This document shows positions 1 through 10,039 of a stretch of 64,000 nt of DNA, one piece after another (within the stretch, counting starts at the first letter, position 1; every line of letters begins with the position of its first letter). The stretch covers positions 248,001 through 312,000 of the forward strand of contig NZ_WEGJ01000005.1 in assembly GCF_009604385.1 (NCBI RefSeq), given 5' to 3'. The position numbers and the translations under genes were made by a program. The notes under the pieces are model-generated. The model worked only from the letters and a program-made list of their open reading frames with translations. It was not told the origin of the DNA and did no database searches. The stretch is from Streptomyces smaragdinus. Its GTDB lineage: Bacteria > Actinomycetota > Actinomycetes > Streptomycetales > Streptomycetaceae.

Positions 1-757
1 CGTGGAGCTGGCCACCGGCCGCACCACCTCGGTGATCGCGCACGCCCGCTGGCGCTCCGCCCAGGGCATCGTGCACACCCCGGCGGAGTTCCTCACCTTC
101 CGCGGCGGCCAGGACGGGGCGCGGACGGCCGAGCTCGGCCGCTGGATGCTGGAGGAGGCCGTGCGGCTGGCCGCCGAGCGGCACCGCGACGGCCATCCTG
201 TCCCGGTGACGGTACGGATCCCCGCGCTGCGCCTGACCGACCGCGGCCTGCCCCCGCAGAACATCGCGGCGCTCCTCACCCGGTACGCGTTGCCCAGCGG
301 CGTGCTCACCCTGGAGATCTGCGACCACGACCCGCGCGCCGCGCTCGACGAGCTCGAACGGCGCATCGCCGCCCTGCGCCATCTGGGCGTACGGATCTCC
401 CTGGACGGCTTCGGCAACGGCCATGCCGCGCTCGGCGCCCTGCGCCGGCTCTCCGTGGACGCCCTGAAGCTCGACCGCAGCCTGATCGAGGGCCTCGACG
501 AGTCGCTGCGCCTGCGGAAGATCACTTCGGGGCTGCTGCGGATCGCGGGAGATCTGGGACTGGACTCGGTGGCCGACGGCGTCGACCGCGCCGAGCAGAT
601 CGCCGTCCTGCGCGACCTGGGCTGCCGCCACGGTCAGGGGCTGGCGTTCTCCGGCCCGCTGGACGAGCCGCAGCTGCGCCGGGCGCTGCGGAGCGGAGCC
701 TTCGCCGTCCCCTCCGCGATGCCGGGAGGAGGTGCGTCGGCGGCGCTCCTGACGTGA
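1..757 (+). CDS. EAL-domain protein (degenerate c-di-GMP phosphodiesterase-like), C-terminal part
   Basis: This is the C-terminal 251 residues of an EAL-domain protein; the frame is open at the window edge, so the real start and any GGDEF or PAS domains lie outside. The EAL fold is recognisable from the ARW segment, the VDALKLDRSLI lysine strand and the GQG near the end. Several catalytic positions are changed: the EAL signature reads approximately IAH before ARW, the usual DDFGTG reads DGFGNG, and the usual AEGVE reads ADGVD. These changes remove metal and substrate ligands needed for c-di-GMP hydrolysis. It is therefore more likely a c-di-GMP sensor or protein-binding module than an active enzyme. 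The gene ends about 100 bases before the ilvB leader peptide. Confidence 0.8.
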   Translation, partial: VELATGRTTSVIAHARWRSAQGIVHTPAEFLTFRGGQDGARTAELGRWMLEEAVRLAAERHRDGHPVPVTVRIPALRLTDRGLPPQNIAALLTRYALPSGVLTLEICDHDPRAALDELERRIAALRHLGVRISLDGFGNGHAALGALRRLSVDALKLDRSLIEGLDESLRLRKITSGLLRIAGDLGLDSVADGVDRAEQIAVLRDLGCRHGQGLAFSGPLDEPQLRRALRSGAFAVPSAMPGGGASAALLT

Positions 758-773
758 GCGGTACCACAGCGGA

Positions 774-787
774 CACCCCATGGGGTG
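774..787. promoter_or_regulatory. 14-bp perfect palindrome upstream of the ilvB leader
   Basis: CACCCCATGGGGTG is a perfect palindrome about 75 bases before the leader peptide start and 17 bases after the EAL stop. It could be an operator for ilvB or a short terminator stem for the upstream gene; there is no T-run after it, which favours an operator. Confidence 0.35.
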
Positions 788-803
788 ATGTACTGCTCAG
801 ATA

Positions 804-810
804 GTGAGAC
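804..810 (+). promoter_or_regulatory. GTGAGAC box upstream of ilvB (putative NdgR site)
   Basis: AGTGAGACTCGA lies about 53 bases before the leader peptide start. The same GTGAGAC core occurs upstream of leuB (13954-13960) and twice, in opposite orientations, between ndgR and leuC. The NdgR assignment is inferred from this distribution. Confidence 0.4.
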
Positions 811-862
811 TCGAATCCCATCGGCTTGACACCCCCCTTGAGGCAGGGGCAAGGTCGTGGCC

Positions 863-904
863 ATGCGCACCCGAATTCTCGTACTTGGACAGCGCGTCGG
901 CTGA
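863..904 (+). CDS. ilvB leader peptide (MRTRILVLGQRVG)
   Basis: A 13-codon ORF with consecutive Ile-Leu-Val-Leu codons at 875-886, preceded by a purine-rich GGGGCAAGG. The last codons and stop lie inside the 10-bp hairpin 891-924, directly followed by the terminator 925-958. This is the classic arrangement for ribosome-mediated attenuation by branched-chain amino acids: stalling at the Ile/Leu/Val codons would change pairing of the pause hairpin and relieve termination. Similar leader peptides are known before ilvB in other actinobacteria. Confidence 0.8.
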   Translation: MRTRILVLGQRVG

Positions 905-958
905 CAGCACCACTCCGACGCGCTCCCCTCGCTTGCCTCCGGGCACGAGGGGTTTTTT
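891..958 (+). terminator. ilvB attenuator: pause hairpin plus intrinsic terminator
   Basis: AGCGCGTCGG (891-900) pairs perfectly with CCGACGCGCT (915-924). It is followed without a gap by CCCCTCG (925-931) pairing with CGAGGGG (946-952), extended by inner TGCC/GGCA, then six T residues (953-958). The second hairpin is a textbook rho-independent terminator in front of ilvB. Confidence 0.85.
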
Positions 959-1078
959 GTTGCACAGGCACGGCACAAACACGGCACCGACGCGGCACAG
1001 GCACGACACAGCCATCCCGCCGGACCATGAAGACCCTCACGTGAAGCACCATCGAGCATCAGACGAGAAGAGAAGCCG

Positions 1079-2944
1079 ATGACCGAGCAGGCTCCCCCCA
1101 GGAGCGAGCCCCATCCGCAGCCGCCGCGCTCGCGGAACGCGGGCCCGCAGCCCACCCCGAGCGCCGAACCGATGACGGGCGCCCAGTCCCTCATCCGGTC
1201 CCTCGAGGCCGTAGGGGTCGACACTGTCTTCGGCATCCCGGGCGGCGCGATCCTCCCCGCGTACGACCCGATGATGGACTCCGTCAAGCTCCGCCACATC
1301 CTCGTCCGCCACGAGCAGGGCGCCGGCCACGCCGCCACCGGGTACGCGCAGGCCACCGGCAAGGTCGGCGTCTGCATGGCCACCTCGGGACCGGGCGCCA
1401 CCAACCTGGTCACCCCGATCGCCGACGCCCACATGGACTCCGTCCCGATCGTCGCGATCACCGGCCAGGTCACCTCCAAGTCCATCGGCACGGACGCCTT
1501 CCAGGAGGCGGACATCTGCGGCATCACAATGCCCGTCACCAAGCACAACTTCCTGGTCACCGACGCCGACGACATCCCGCGCACCATCGCCGAGGCCTTC
1601 CACATCGCGGGCACCGGCCGCCCCGGCCCGGTGCTGGTCGACATCGCCAAGGACGCCCTGCAGGCCCGTACGAACTTCAGCTGGCCGCCGAAGAACGACC
1701 TGCCCGGCTACCGCCCGGTCACCAAGCCGCACTCCAAGCAGATCCGCGAGGCCGCCCGGCTGATCACCGAGGCGAAGCGCCCCGTGCTGTACGTCGGCGG
1801 CGGCGTGCTGAAGGCCCGCGCCACGGCCGAGCTGAAGGTGCTCGCCGAGCAGACCGGCGCCCCGGTCGTCACGACGCTGATGGCGCTCGGCGCCTTCCCC
1901 GACAGCCACCGCCAGCACCTGGGCATGCCCGGCATGCACGGCTCGGTGGCCGCGGTCACGGCCCTGCAGAAGTCCGACCTGCTGATCACCCTCGGCGCCC
2001 GCTTCGACGACCGCGTCACCGGCAAGCTGGACTCCTTCGCCCCGTACGCCAAGGTCATCCACGCCGACATCGACCCGGCGGAGATCGGCAAGAACCGCGA
2101 GGCGGACGTGCCGATCGTCGGCGACGCCCGTGAGGTCATCGCCGATCTGATCGTCGCCCTCCAGGCCGAGGCCCAGCAGGGCCACACCGGCGACTACACC
2201 GACTGGTGGGAGCAGCTCAACCGCTGGCGCGAGACGTACCCGCTGGGCTACGAGAAGCCGGCCAACGGCCAGCTCTCCCCGCAGCAGGTCATCCAGCGCA
2301 TCGGCCAGCTGGCCCCCGAGGGCACGGTCTTCGCCGCGGGCGTCGGCCAGCACCAGATGTGGGCCGCGCACTTCATCGACTACGACAAGCCGGCCACCTG
2401 GCTCAACTCCGGCGGCGCCGGGACCATGGGCTACGCCGTCCCGGCCGCGATGGGCGCCAAGGCCGGCCGGCCCGACACCACGGTGTGGGCGATCGACGGC
2501 GACGGCTGCTTCCAGATGACCAACCAGGAGCTGGTCACCTGTGCGCTGAACAACATCCCCATCAAGGTGGCGATCATCAACAACGGCGCGCTGGGCATGG
2601 TCCGCCAGTGGCAGACGCTGTTCTACAACCAGCGCTACTCCAACACGGTGCTGCACTCCGGCCCGGGCGCGGACGGCAAGCAGCCGAGCGCGGGCACGAG
2701 GGTCCCGGACTTCGTGAAGCTGTCCGAGGCGATGGGCTGCGTCGCGATGCGCTGCGAGTCCCCGGAGGACCTCGACAAGGTGATCGAGGAGGCCAACGCG
2801 ATCAACGACCGCCCCGTCGTGATCGACTTCATCGTGCACGAGGACGCGATGGTCTGGCCGATGGTCGCCGCCGGCACCTCCAACGACGAGATCCTGGCGG
2901 CGCGCGGCGTCCGTCCGGACTTCGGCGACGGCGAAGACGACTGA
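1079..2944 (+). CDS. ilvB: Acetolactate synthase large (catalytic) subunit
   Basis: Acetohydroxyacid synthase catalytic subunit, 621 aa: condenses pyruvate with pyruvate or 2-oxobutyrate, the first common step of Val/Leu/Ile synthesis, in the cytoplasm. It has the three ThDP-enzyme domains. The N-terminal domain holds [10 protein letters not shown] and the ThDP glutamate near residue 79 ([10 protein letters not shown]), the central FAD-type domain follows, and the C-terminal ThDP/Mg motif starts with GDG at about 474 and ends in NN. The roughly 30-residue Pro-rich N-terminal extension is common in Streptomyces. Expression is very likely controlled by the attenuator at 863-958. ilvN follows after 22 bases and ilvC after that, as one ilvBNC unit. 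Confidence 0.97.
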   Translation: MTEQAPPRSEPHPQPPRSRNAGPQPTPSAEPMTGAQSLIRSLEAVGVDTVFGIPGGAILPAYDPMMDSVKLRHILVRHEQGAGHAATGYAQATGKVGVCMATSGPGATNLVTPIADAHMDSVPIVAITGQVTSKSIGTDAFQEADICGITMPVTKHNFLVTDADDIPRTIAEAFHIAGTGRPGPVLVDIAKDALQARTNFSWPPKNDLPGYRPVTKPHSKQIREAARLITEAKRPVLYVGGGVLKARATAELKVLAEQTGAPVVTTLMALGAFPDSHRQHLGMPGMHGSVAAVTALQKSDLLITLGARFDDRVTGKLDSFAPYAKVIHADIDPAEIGKNREADVPIVGDAREVIADLIVALQAEAQQGHTGDYTDWWEQLNRWRETYPLGYEKPANGQLSPQQVIQRIGQLAPEGTVFAAGVGQHQMWAAHFIDYDKPATWLNSGGAGTMGYAVPAAMGAKAGRPDTTVWAIDGDGCFQMTNQELVTCALNNIPIKVAIINNGALGMVRQWQTLFYNQRYSNTVLHSGPGADGKQPSAGTRVPDFVKLSEAMGCVAMRCESPEDLDKVIEEANAINDRPVVIDFIVHEDAMVWPMVAAGTSNDEILAARGVRPDFGDGEDD

Positions 2945-4588
<1,644 letters not shown>

Positions 4589-4614
4589 GCGAAATCCGAG
4601 CGCGCTCCCGGACG

Positions 4615-4649
4615 GTACGGTTCCGCCGTACTCCCGGGGGCGCGCCCCC
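4615..4649 (+). terminator. Hairpins after ilvC (weak terminator-like)
   Basis: GTACGG-TTCCG-CCGTAC (4615-4631) is followed by the palindrome GGGGGCGCGCCCCC (4636-4649). There is no T-run, so termination is only possible, not clear. Confidence 0.35.
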
Positions 4650-4766
4650 TCGGACGAGTGATCCTTGCGCAACCCTGGCGGGGAGCCCGCCCCGCCCCGA
4701 TACACTGCGAAGACAAGCGCGTGCCAGACCCACAGCGTCGTGTGTCCTCTGGGGCCCCGCAGCCCC

Positions 4767-4832
4767 ATGCGCTGCCACCAAACCTCCACGCTGCGGCCGT
4801 CGGGACACGGCCGTCCGCATTGGATCCTGTGA
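4767..4832 (+). CDS. Short upstream ORF before serA (21 codons)
   Basis: An ATG at 4767 opens a 21-codon ORF beginning MRCHQTSTLRPS and ending in a TGA at 4830-4832 that touches the GAGGA Shine-Dalgarno of serA. This suggests a leader ORF translationally coupled to serA. No function is known and there is no clear ribosome-binding site for it, so it may be chance. Confidence 0.3.
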   Translation: MRCHQTSTLRPSGHGRPHWIL

Positions 4833-4839
4833 GGACCAC

Positions 4840-6441
4840 GTGAGCGATACCAGCCCGAAACCCGTCGTACTCATCGCCGAGGAGCTGTCGCCGGCCACGG
4901 TCGACGCCCTCGGTCCCGACTTCGAGATCCGCCACTGCAACGGGGCGGACCGGGCGGAGCTGATCCCGGCGATCAAGGACGTCGACGCCATCCTCGTGCG
5001 CAGTGCGACGAAGGTGGACGCCGAGGCCATCGCCGCCGCGGACAAGCTCCGCGTGATCGCCCGGGCCGGCGTCGGCCTGGACAACGTCGACGTCTCCGCC
5101 GCCACCAAGGCCGGCGTGATGGTCGTCAACGCCCCGACGTCCAACATCGTCACCGCCGCGGAGCTGGCCTGCGGCCTCATCATCGCCACCGCCCGCAACA
5201 TCCCGCAGGCGAACACGGCGCTGAAGAACGGCGAGTGGAAGCGCAACAAGTACACCGGCGTCGAGCTCAGCGAGAAGACCCTCGGCGTCGTCGGCCTCGG
5301 CCGTATCGGCGTCCTGGTGGCCCAGCGGATGTCCGCCTTCGGGATGAAGGTCGTCGCCTACGACCCGTACGTGCAGCCGGCCCGCGCCGCCCAGATGGGC
5401 GTCAAGCTGCTGACGCTGGACGAGCTGCTCGAGGCGTCCGACTTCATCACGGTGCATCTGCCGAAGACGCCGGAGACGCTCGGCCTCATCGGCGACGAGG
5501 CGCTGCACAAGGTCAAGCCCGAGGTCCGCATCGTGAACGCCGCGCGCGGCGGGATCGTGGACGAGGACGCGCTGGCCGCCGCCCTCAAGGAGGGCCGCGT
5601 CGCGGGCGCCGGCCTGGACGTCTACTCGGTGGAGCCGTGCACGGACTCGCCGCTGTTCCAGTTCGACAACGTGGTGGCCACCCCGCATCTGGGCGCCTCC
5701 ACGGGCGAGGCGCAGGAGAAGGCCGGTATCGCCGTCGCCCGCTCGGTGCGCCTGGCGCTGGCCGGCGAGCTGGTCCCGGACGCGGTCAACGTCCAGGGCG
5801 GGGTCATCGCCGAGGACGTACGCCCGGGTCTGCCGCTCGCCGAGAAGCTCGGCCGGATCTTCACCGCGCTGGCCGGCGAGGTCGCGGTGCGGCTGGACGT
5901 CGAGGTGCGCGGCGAGATCACGCAGCACGACGTGAAGGTGCTGGAGCTCTCTGCCCTCAAGGGTGTCTTCGAGGACGTCGTCGCCGAGACCGTCTCCTAC
6001 GTCAACGCCCCGCTGTTCGCGCAGGAGCGCGGCGTCGAGGTGCGGCTGACGACGAGCAGCGAGTCGCCCGAGCACCGCAACGTGGTGACGGTGCGCGGCA
6101 CCCTCTCCGGCGGCGAGGAGGTGTCCGTCTCGGGCACCCTGGCCGGCCCCAAGCACCAGCAGAAGATCGTCGGTGTCGGGGACCACGACATCGAGCTCGC
6201 GCTGGCCGACCACATGGCGTTCTTCCGCTACGCCGACCGTCCGGGCGTCGTCGGCACCCTCGGCCGGATCATCGGCGAGGCCGGGGTGAACATCGCCGGG
6301 ATGCAGGTCTCCCGGGCGGAGGAGGGCGGCGAGGCGCTGGTGGCGCTCACCGTCGACTCGGTGATCCCGGCGGGCACGCTCGCGGAGATCGCGGAGGAGA
6401 TCGGCGCGACCTCGGCCCGCGGGGTCAATCTGACGGACTGA
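4840..6441 (+). CDS. serA: D-3-phosphoglycerate dehydrogenase
   Basis: First enzyme of serine biosynthesis, oxidising 3-phosphoglycerate to 3-phosphohydroxypyruvate with NAD+; 533 aa. The GTG start at 4840 follows GAGGA by 4 bases and fits the family N-terminus (KPVVLIAEELSP). It contains the substrate/NAD domain with GLGRIG, the catalytic region around NAARGGIVDEDAL and ATPHLGAST, then the allosteric substrate-binding domain and a C-terminal ACT domain (RPGVVGTLGRIIGEAGVNIAGMQ). This is the long actinobacterial type. It stands alone after ilvC, separated by 251 bases, and ends at a strong shared terminator. Confidence 0.96.
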   Translation: MSDTSPKPVVLIAEELSPATVDALGPDFEIRHCNGADRAELIPAIKDVDAILVRSATKVDAEAIAAADKLRVIARAGVGLDNVDVSAATKAGVMVVNAPTSNIVTAAELACGLIIATARNIPQANTALKNGEWKRNKYTGVELSEKTLGVVGLGRIGVLVAQRMSAFGMKVVAYDPYVQPARAAQMGVKLLTLDELLEASDFITVHLPKTPETLGLIGDEALHKVKPEVRIVNAARGGIVDEDALAAALKEGRVAGAGLDVYSVEPCTDSPLFQFDNVVATPHLGASTGEAQEKAGIAVARSVRLALAGELVPDAVNVQGGVIAEDVRPGLPLAEKLGRIFTALAGEVAVRLDVEVRGEITQHDVKVLELSALKGVFEDVVAETVSYVNAPLFAQERGVEVRLTTSSESPEHRNVVTVRGTLSGGEEVSVSGTLAGPKHQQKIVGVGDHDIELALADHMAFFRYADRPGVVGTLGRIIGEAGVNIAGMQVSRAEEGGEALVALTVDSVIPAGTLAEIAEEIGATSARGVNLTD

Positions 6442-6452
6442 CGTACACGTGG

Positions 6453-6486
6453 GAGGGGCCGCCCGGTGAGTGCCGGGCGGCCCCTC
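6453..6486. terminator. Bidirectional terminator between serA and the MFS gene
   Basis: GAGGGGCCGCCCGG (6453-6466) pairs perfectly with CCGGGCGGCCCCTC (6473-6486) around a 6-base loop. It sits between convergent genes. Confidence 0.75.
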
Positions 6487-6500
6487 GTCGTACGTACGTC

Positions 6501-8084
6501 TCACGCCGCCGCCGACAGCTCCGCCCGGCGCTCCACCTCCGCCTTGAGGTCCACCTCCGGCGCCGCCACCCGCAGCCGCCGCAGCGTCACCACGGCCACC
6601 ACGGCGCCGATGAGCAGCACCGCCGCGCCGCCCGCCGCCGCCCACTGCATCCCGTGCACGAACGCCTCGCGGGCCACCGTCAGCACCGCCTCGCCGTGGG
6701 GCAGCCCGGCGGCGATCTGCGTGGCGCCGCCCAGCGTCTCGCGGATGCCGTCCATGGCCTCGGCCGGGATGCCCGCGGGGGCGCCGGACTCCACGTCGGA
6801 GCGGTAGACGGCGGTGCCGATCGACCCCAGCACCGCCATGCCCAGCGCCCCGCCGAACTCGTGCCCGGTCTCCATCAGCGCGGCGGCGGACCCGGCCTTC
6901 TCCGCCGGGGCGACGGCCAGCGCCAGATCGTTGACCAGGGCGATCACGGCGACGATCCCGCAGGCCAGCACGGCGGCGCCGATCAGCACCAGCCACAGCG
7001 AATCGGTGCCGGTGAACGTGAGGATGCCGTAGCCGGCCGCCCCGGTGACGAAGCCGCCGGTGATGACGTACGCCCGGTTGACCCGCTGGCCCAGCGCCGT
7101 CGACGCCGGGGCGGCGAAGCCCACCGCCACCGACGGCAGCAGCGACCACAGGGCGGCCTCGAGCGGGCCCATGCCCCGTACCGACTGCAGATACTGCGTG
7201 GTGAAGAACGCGGAGCCCATCATGGCGAACGTGGCCAGCGTGGTCAGCGACATCGCCGCCCCGAAGCCCTTGCCCCGGAACAGCTCCCGGCTGATCATCG
7301 CGTCCGTCCGGCGCCGCTGGCGCACGGTGAAGAGGGCACCGAAGACCAGCCCGGCGGCCAGTGACCCGGCGGACGCCGTGCTGTAGCCGTCCGCGGCGAA
7401 CTCCTTCAGCCCGTAGATCAGCGGCAGCACCGCGGCCATCGACAGCGGCACGCTCACCCAGTCGAAGCGCCCGGGCGCCGGGTCCTTGAACTCCGGGACC
7501 AGTACCGGCGCCAGGACCAGCAGCATGACCATCGCCGGCACGTTGACCAGGAACACCGAGCCCCACCAGAAGTGCCCCAGCAGGAAGCCGCTCATCACCG
7601 AACCGAGCGCGATCCCGCCGGCCATCACCCCGGAGAAGAGCCCGATCGCGGTGGAGCGCTGCTTGTCGTCGCGGAACATGTTCCGCACCAGCGCCATCGT
7701 CGACGGCATCAGCGTCGCCCCGCCGACGCCCAGCAGGGCGCGCGCCGCGATCAGCATCTCGGCGCTCTGCGCGTACGCCGCGCCCACCGACGCGGTGCCG
7801 AAGGCCAGCGCGCCGAGCATCAGCAGCTTGCGGCGGCCGATGCGGTCGCCGACCGATCCCATCGTGATCAGCAGCCCGGCCAGGGCGAAGCCGTACACGT
7901 CGAAGATCCACAGCTGCTGGGTGCTGCTGACGTCCAGGGCCCTGCTGATCTCCGGGACGGCGAAGAAGAGGACGGAGACGTCCATGGAGACCAGGAGGAG
8001 GGGGAGCAGCAGAACGACCGTCGCGGTCCATTCCCTGCGTCCGGCGCGGGAGTTCACGGCTGGGTCGGGCGTCGAGTTCGTCAT
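6501..8084 (-). CDS. MFS drug/metabolite exporter, DHA2 (14-TM) family
   Basis: Integral membrane proton antiporter of the major facilitator superfamily, about 527 aa, with many hydrophobic segments matching the 14-helix DHA2/EmrB-QacA group. The family signature DRIGRRKLLMLG lies in the loop after helix 2. The first helix (VVLLLPLLLVSMDVSVLFF) carries the typical D after M. Start ATG 8084 (MTNSTPDP) is preferred; in-frame GTG 8102 and ATG 8096 are alternatives and the mRNA may be nearly leaderless. It is divergent from the TetR gene at 8162, which probably represses it. The substrate cannot be read from sequence. Confidence 0.9.
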   Translation of the reverse strand: MTNSTPDPAVNSRAGRREWTATVVLLLPLLLVSMDVSVLFFAVPEISRALDVSSTQQLWIFDVYGFALAGLLITMGSVGDRIGRRKLLMLGALAFGTASVGAAYAQSAEMLIAARALLGVGGATLMPSTMALVRNMFRDDKQRSTAIGLFSGVMAGGIALGSVMSGFLLGHFWWGSVFLVNVPAMVMLLVLAPVLVPEFKDPAPGRFDWVSVPLSMAAVLPLIYGLKEFAADGYSTASAGSLAAGLVFGALFTVRQRRRTDAMISRELFRGKGFGAAMSLTTLATFAMMGSAFFTTQYLQSVRGMGPLEAALWSLLPSVAVGFAAPASTALGQRVNRAYVITGGFVTGAAGYGILTFTGTDSLWLVLIGAAVLACGIVAVIALVNDLALAVAPAEKAGSAAALMETGHEFGGALGMAVLGSIGTAVYRSDVESGAPAGIPAEAMDGIRETLGGATQIAAGLPHGEAVLTVAREAFVHGMQWAAAGGAAVLLIGAVVAVVTLRRLRVAAPEVDLKAEVERRAELSAAA

Positions 8085-8101
8085 GCCAGGAACCATACGC
8101 A

Positions 8102-8138
8102 CGTCTTAAACACTTGTCTAGTACGGGCGTATAAGACG
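8102..8138. promoter_or_regulatory. Divergent promoter/operator between MFS and TetR genes
   Basis: CGTCTTA (8102-8108) and TAAGACG (8132-8138) form a perfect 7-bp inverted repeat with a 23-base centre, covering most of the 77-bp divergent spacer. It is a good candidate for the TetR operator controlling both genes. Confidence 0.5.
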
Positions 8139-8161
8139 CGCGTACGCTATCGTTCCGGGGT

Positions 8162-8746
8162 ATGGGACACCGCGAAGACCTGCTGGAAGGCGCGAAGCGC
8201 TGCCTGCTCGAGAAGGGCTGGACGCGCACCACGGCCCGCGACATCGTGGCCGCGTCCGGGGCGAATCTGGCCTCGATCGGCTATCACTACGGCTCGAAGG
8301 ACGAGCTGATGGGCCAGGCCTATCTGGCGCTGATCGAGGAGTGGGGGCAGCGTGTCGGCGAGCTGGTGGACGAGGCGGGGCTGCCCGACGAGCCCGGCGC
8401 CCGGCAGGCCGCGCTGTTCGACGCGATGATGCGCGGCATCTCCGAGAACCCGGGGTTCTGGAAGACGCAGCTCGAGGTCATCGGGCAGGCCTCCCACAAC
8501 GAGAAGCTCATGGAGTTCTTCAGCAAGTCGATGCCGCTGGGCTGGGAGGGGATGCTCGAGCTGTTCGAGGGGATCCCCGAGGGCACCGGGGACCAGGAGC
8601 TGATCGACAGCGTCGGCTGGGTCTACAGCGCGCTGTTCGCCGGCATGTGGGTGCAGCATCTGGTGTCGCCGGAGCGGACACCGCCCGGCGCGGTCGTGAT
8701 GCGGAGCCTGCAGCGGATCGTCGAGGGCAAGGTCGGACCCGCGTAG
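8162..8746 (+). CDS. TetR-family transcriptional regulator
   Basis: One-component DNA-binding regulator, 194 aa. The N-terminal TetR helix-turn-helix is clear: TTARDIVAASG followed by LASIGYHYGSKDEL, around residues 20-50. The all-helical C-terminal domain should bind an inducing ligand. Its divergent arrangement with the MFS exporter is the standard repressor-pump pair, so it probably senses a pump substrate. It ends 2 bases from the stop of the convergent PucR-type regulator. Confidence 0.92.
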   Translation: MGHREDLLEGAKRCLLEKGWTRTTARDIVAASGANLASIGYHYGSKDELMGQAYLALIEEWGQRVGELVDEAGLPDEPGARQAALFDAMMRGISENPGFWKTQLEVIGQASHNEKLMEFFSKSMPLGWEGMLELFEGIPEGTGDQELIDSVGWVYSALFAGMWVQHLVSPERTPPGAVVMRSLQRIVEGKVGPA

Positions 8747-8748
8747 CC

Positions 8749-9891
8749 CTACAGCCGGGCCGCCTTCAGCGCCATGTGCAGCAGCAGCCGGTCCCCGCCG
8801 TCGTCCAGGTCGAGCCCGGTCAGCTCCGCCACCCGCCGCAGCCGGTAGTACAGCGTCTGCCGGTGGATCGCCAGCGCTGCCGCGGCCCGGCCCGCCTGCC
8901 CCGCGCAGTCCAGGAACACCTCCGCCGTACGGGCCAGCTCGGCGTGCGCCAGCAGCGGCCGTACGGCGGGGTCGGCCGCCGCGCCCGCCGGCAGCCCCGT
9001 GAGCAGCCGGTACGGGCCCAGCCGCGCCCAGTGCGCCACCGGCCCCAGCGCCGGCTCCGCCCGCCCGGCCCGGGCCGCCCCCAGCGCCTCCCGCCAGGCC
9101 GGCGCCAGCCCCCCGAGGTCCCGCCGGGTGTCGCTGACCCCGGCCGTGGGCCCGCTGCGGGGTGACTCCAGCAGCCGCAGCGCCGCCTGCTCCGCGCCGG
9201 CCGCCGTCCGTACGCGCACCAGCGCGGCCAGCACCGTCTCGGACACGTCCCGCAGCGCACACGTCGCCAGCACCGCCGACGCCGGCGGATGCCCGCCGTC
9301 CTCCTCCCCGGCCCACGGAAGCACCGCGACCAGGGCCACCGGCCCGTCCGCCGCCGCCCCCAGCGCCGCGCGCAGCGCCGCCCCGGCCCCCGGCGCCCCG
9401 CCGACGGCGTCCCGCAGCCGCGCCCCCGCCTCGGCGTCCGCGCGGGCCTCCGCCGCCAGCAGGGCCCCGATCCGGGTGGCCGTCTCCATGGCCTCCGCGA
9501 TCCGGGGATCCGCCGGCGCTCCCGGCCCGCCCAGCTCCACGTCCGCCAGATGACCGTCGTCCAGCAGCCACACGTACCCCTGCACCACCCCGCCGTGCCG
9601 CGCCGGCAGACAGATCCGCCCGCGTATCACCCCGGCCGCCGGGTCCGGGGGGATCCGCAGCGGGCCCGTCGCCCGGGCGATGCCGAAGGCCTCGAACCAC
9701 GAGCGGACCGCCGCCGTGGAGCGGCGCCGGAGGATCGAACGGGTGCGCACCGGGTCCATCAGCGGCGCGTCGTCGTCGCCGGTGTCGTGCTCGCCGAACG
9801 CGATCAGGCCGAAATCGCGGTCCTCCAGCGTGGCCGGCGCCGCCAGTACGGCCGAGATCTCGTCGACCAAAGGCTGATAATCCCCGCGCAT
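8749..9891 (-). CDS. PucR/CdaR-type helix-turn-helix regulator, probable proline-catabolism regulator
   Basis: 380-aa regulator with a C-terminal PucR-type helix-turn-helix (ALAIHRQTLYYRLRRVAELTG) typical of activators of this family; the central part is Ala/Gly-rich and less conserved. It is divergent from putA with an 18-bp perfect dyad between them (9903-9920), so control of putA-pruA is likely. Homologues commonly sit beside proline dehydrogenase in Streptomyces. The ATG lies close to the presumed promoter, suggesting a short or leaderless mRNA. Confidence 0.85.
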   Translation of the reverse strand: MRGDYQPLVDEISAVLAAPATLEDRDFGLIAFGEHDTGDDDAPLMDPVRTRSILRRRSTAAVRSWFEAFGIARATGPLRIPPDPAAGVIRGRICLPARHGGVVQGYVWLLDDGHLADVELGGPGAPADPRIAEAMETATRIGALLAAEARADAEAGARLRDAVGGAPGAGAALRAALGAAADGPVALVAVLPWAGEEDGGHPPASAVLATCALRDVSETVLAALVRVRTAAGAEQAALRLLESPRSGPTAGVSDTRRDLGGLAPAWREALGAARAGRAEPALGPVAHWARLGPYRLLTGLPAGAAADPAVRPLLAHAELARTAEVFLDCAGQAGRAAAALAIHRQTLYYRLRRVAELTGLDLDDGGDRLLLHMALKAARL

Positions 9892-9902
9892 ACGGGCACT
9901 CT

Positions 9903-9920
9903 CTCATACAGATGTATGAG
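9903..9920. promoter_or_regulatory. Perfect dyad operator between PucR-type regulator and putA
   Basis: CTCATACA-GA-TGTATGAG is an 8-bp perfect inverted repeat with a 2-base centre, located 12 bases upstream of the regulator start. It is a probable autoregulatory and putA-controlling site. Confidence 0.55.
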
Positions 9921-10039
9921 GCGACGGCTGCGGATGCGTGACAGGTGTCGATGGCCCAGGATCGGAGCGGTCCCTAGATTTCACGGTGGTTCACCGCGCG
10001 CGCCGCACCGGCGCCGAGACCGTCCCCAGGAGGTGCCCC

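Noticed and set aside
6498..6504. GTCTCAC, another copy of the leucine-gene box
   Set aside because: It overlaps the stop codon at the end of the MFS gene between convergent genes, where a regulator site makes no sense; a 7-mer will occur by chance.
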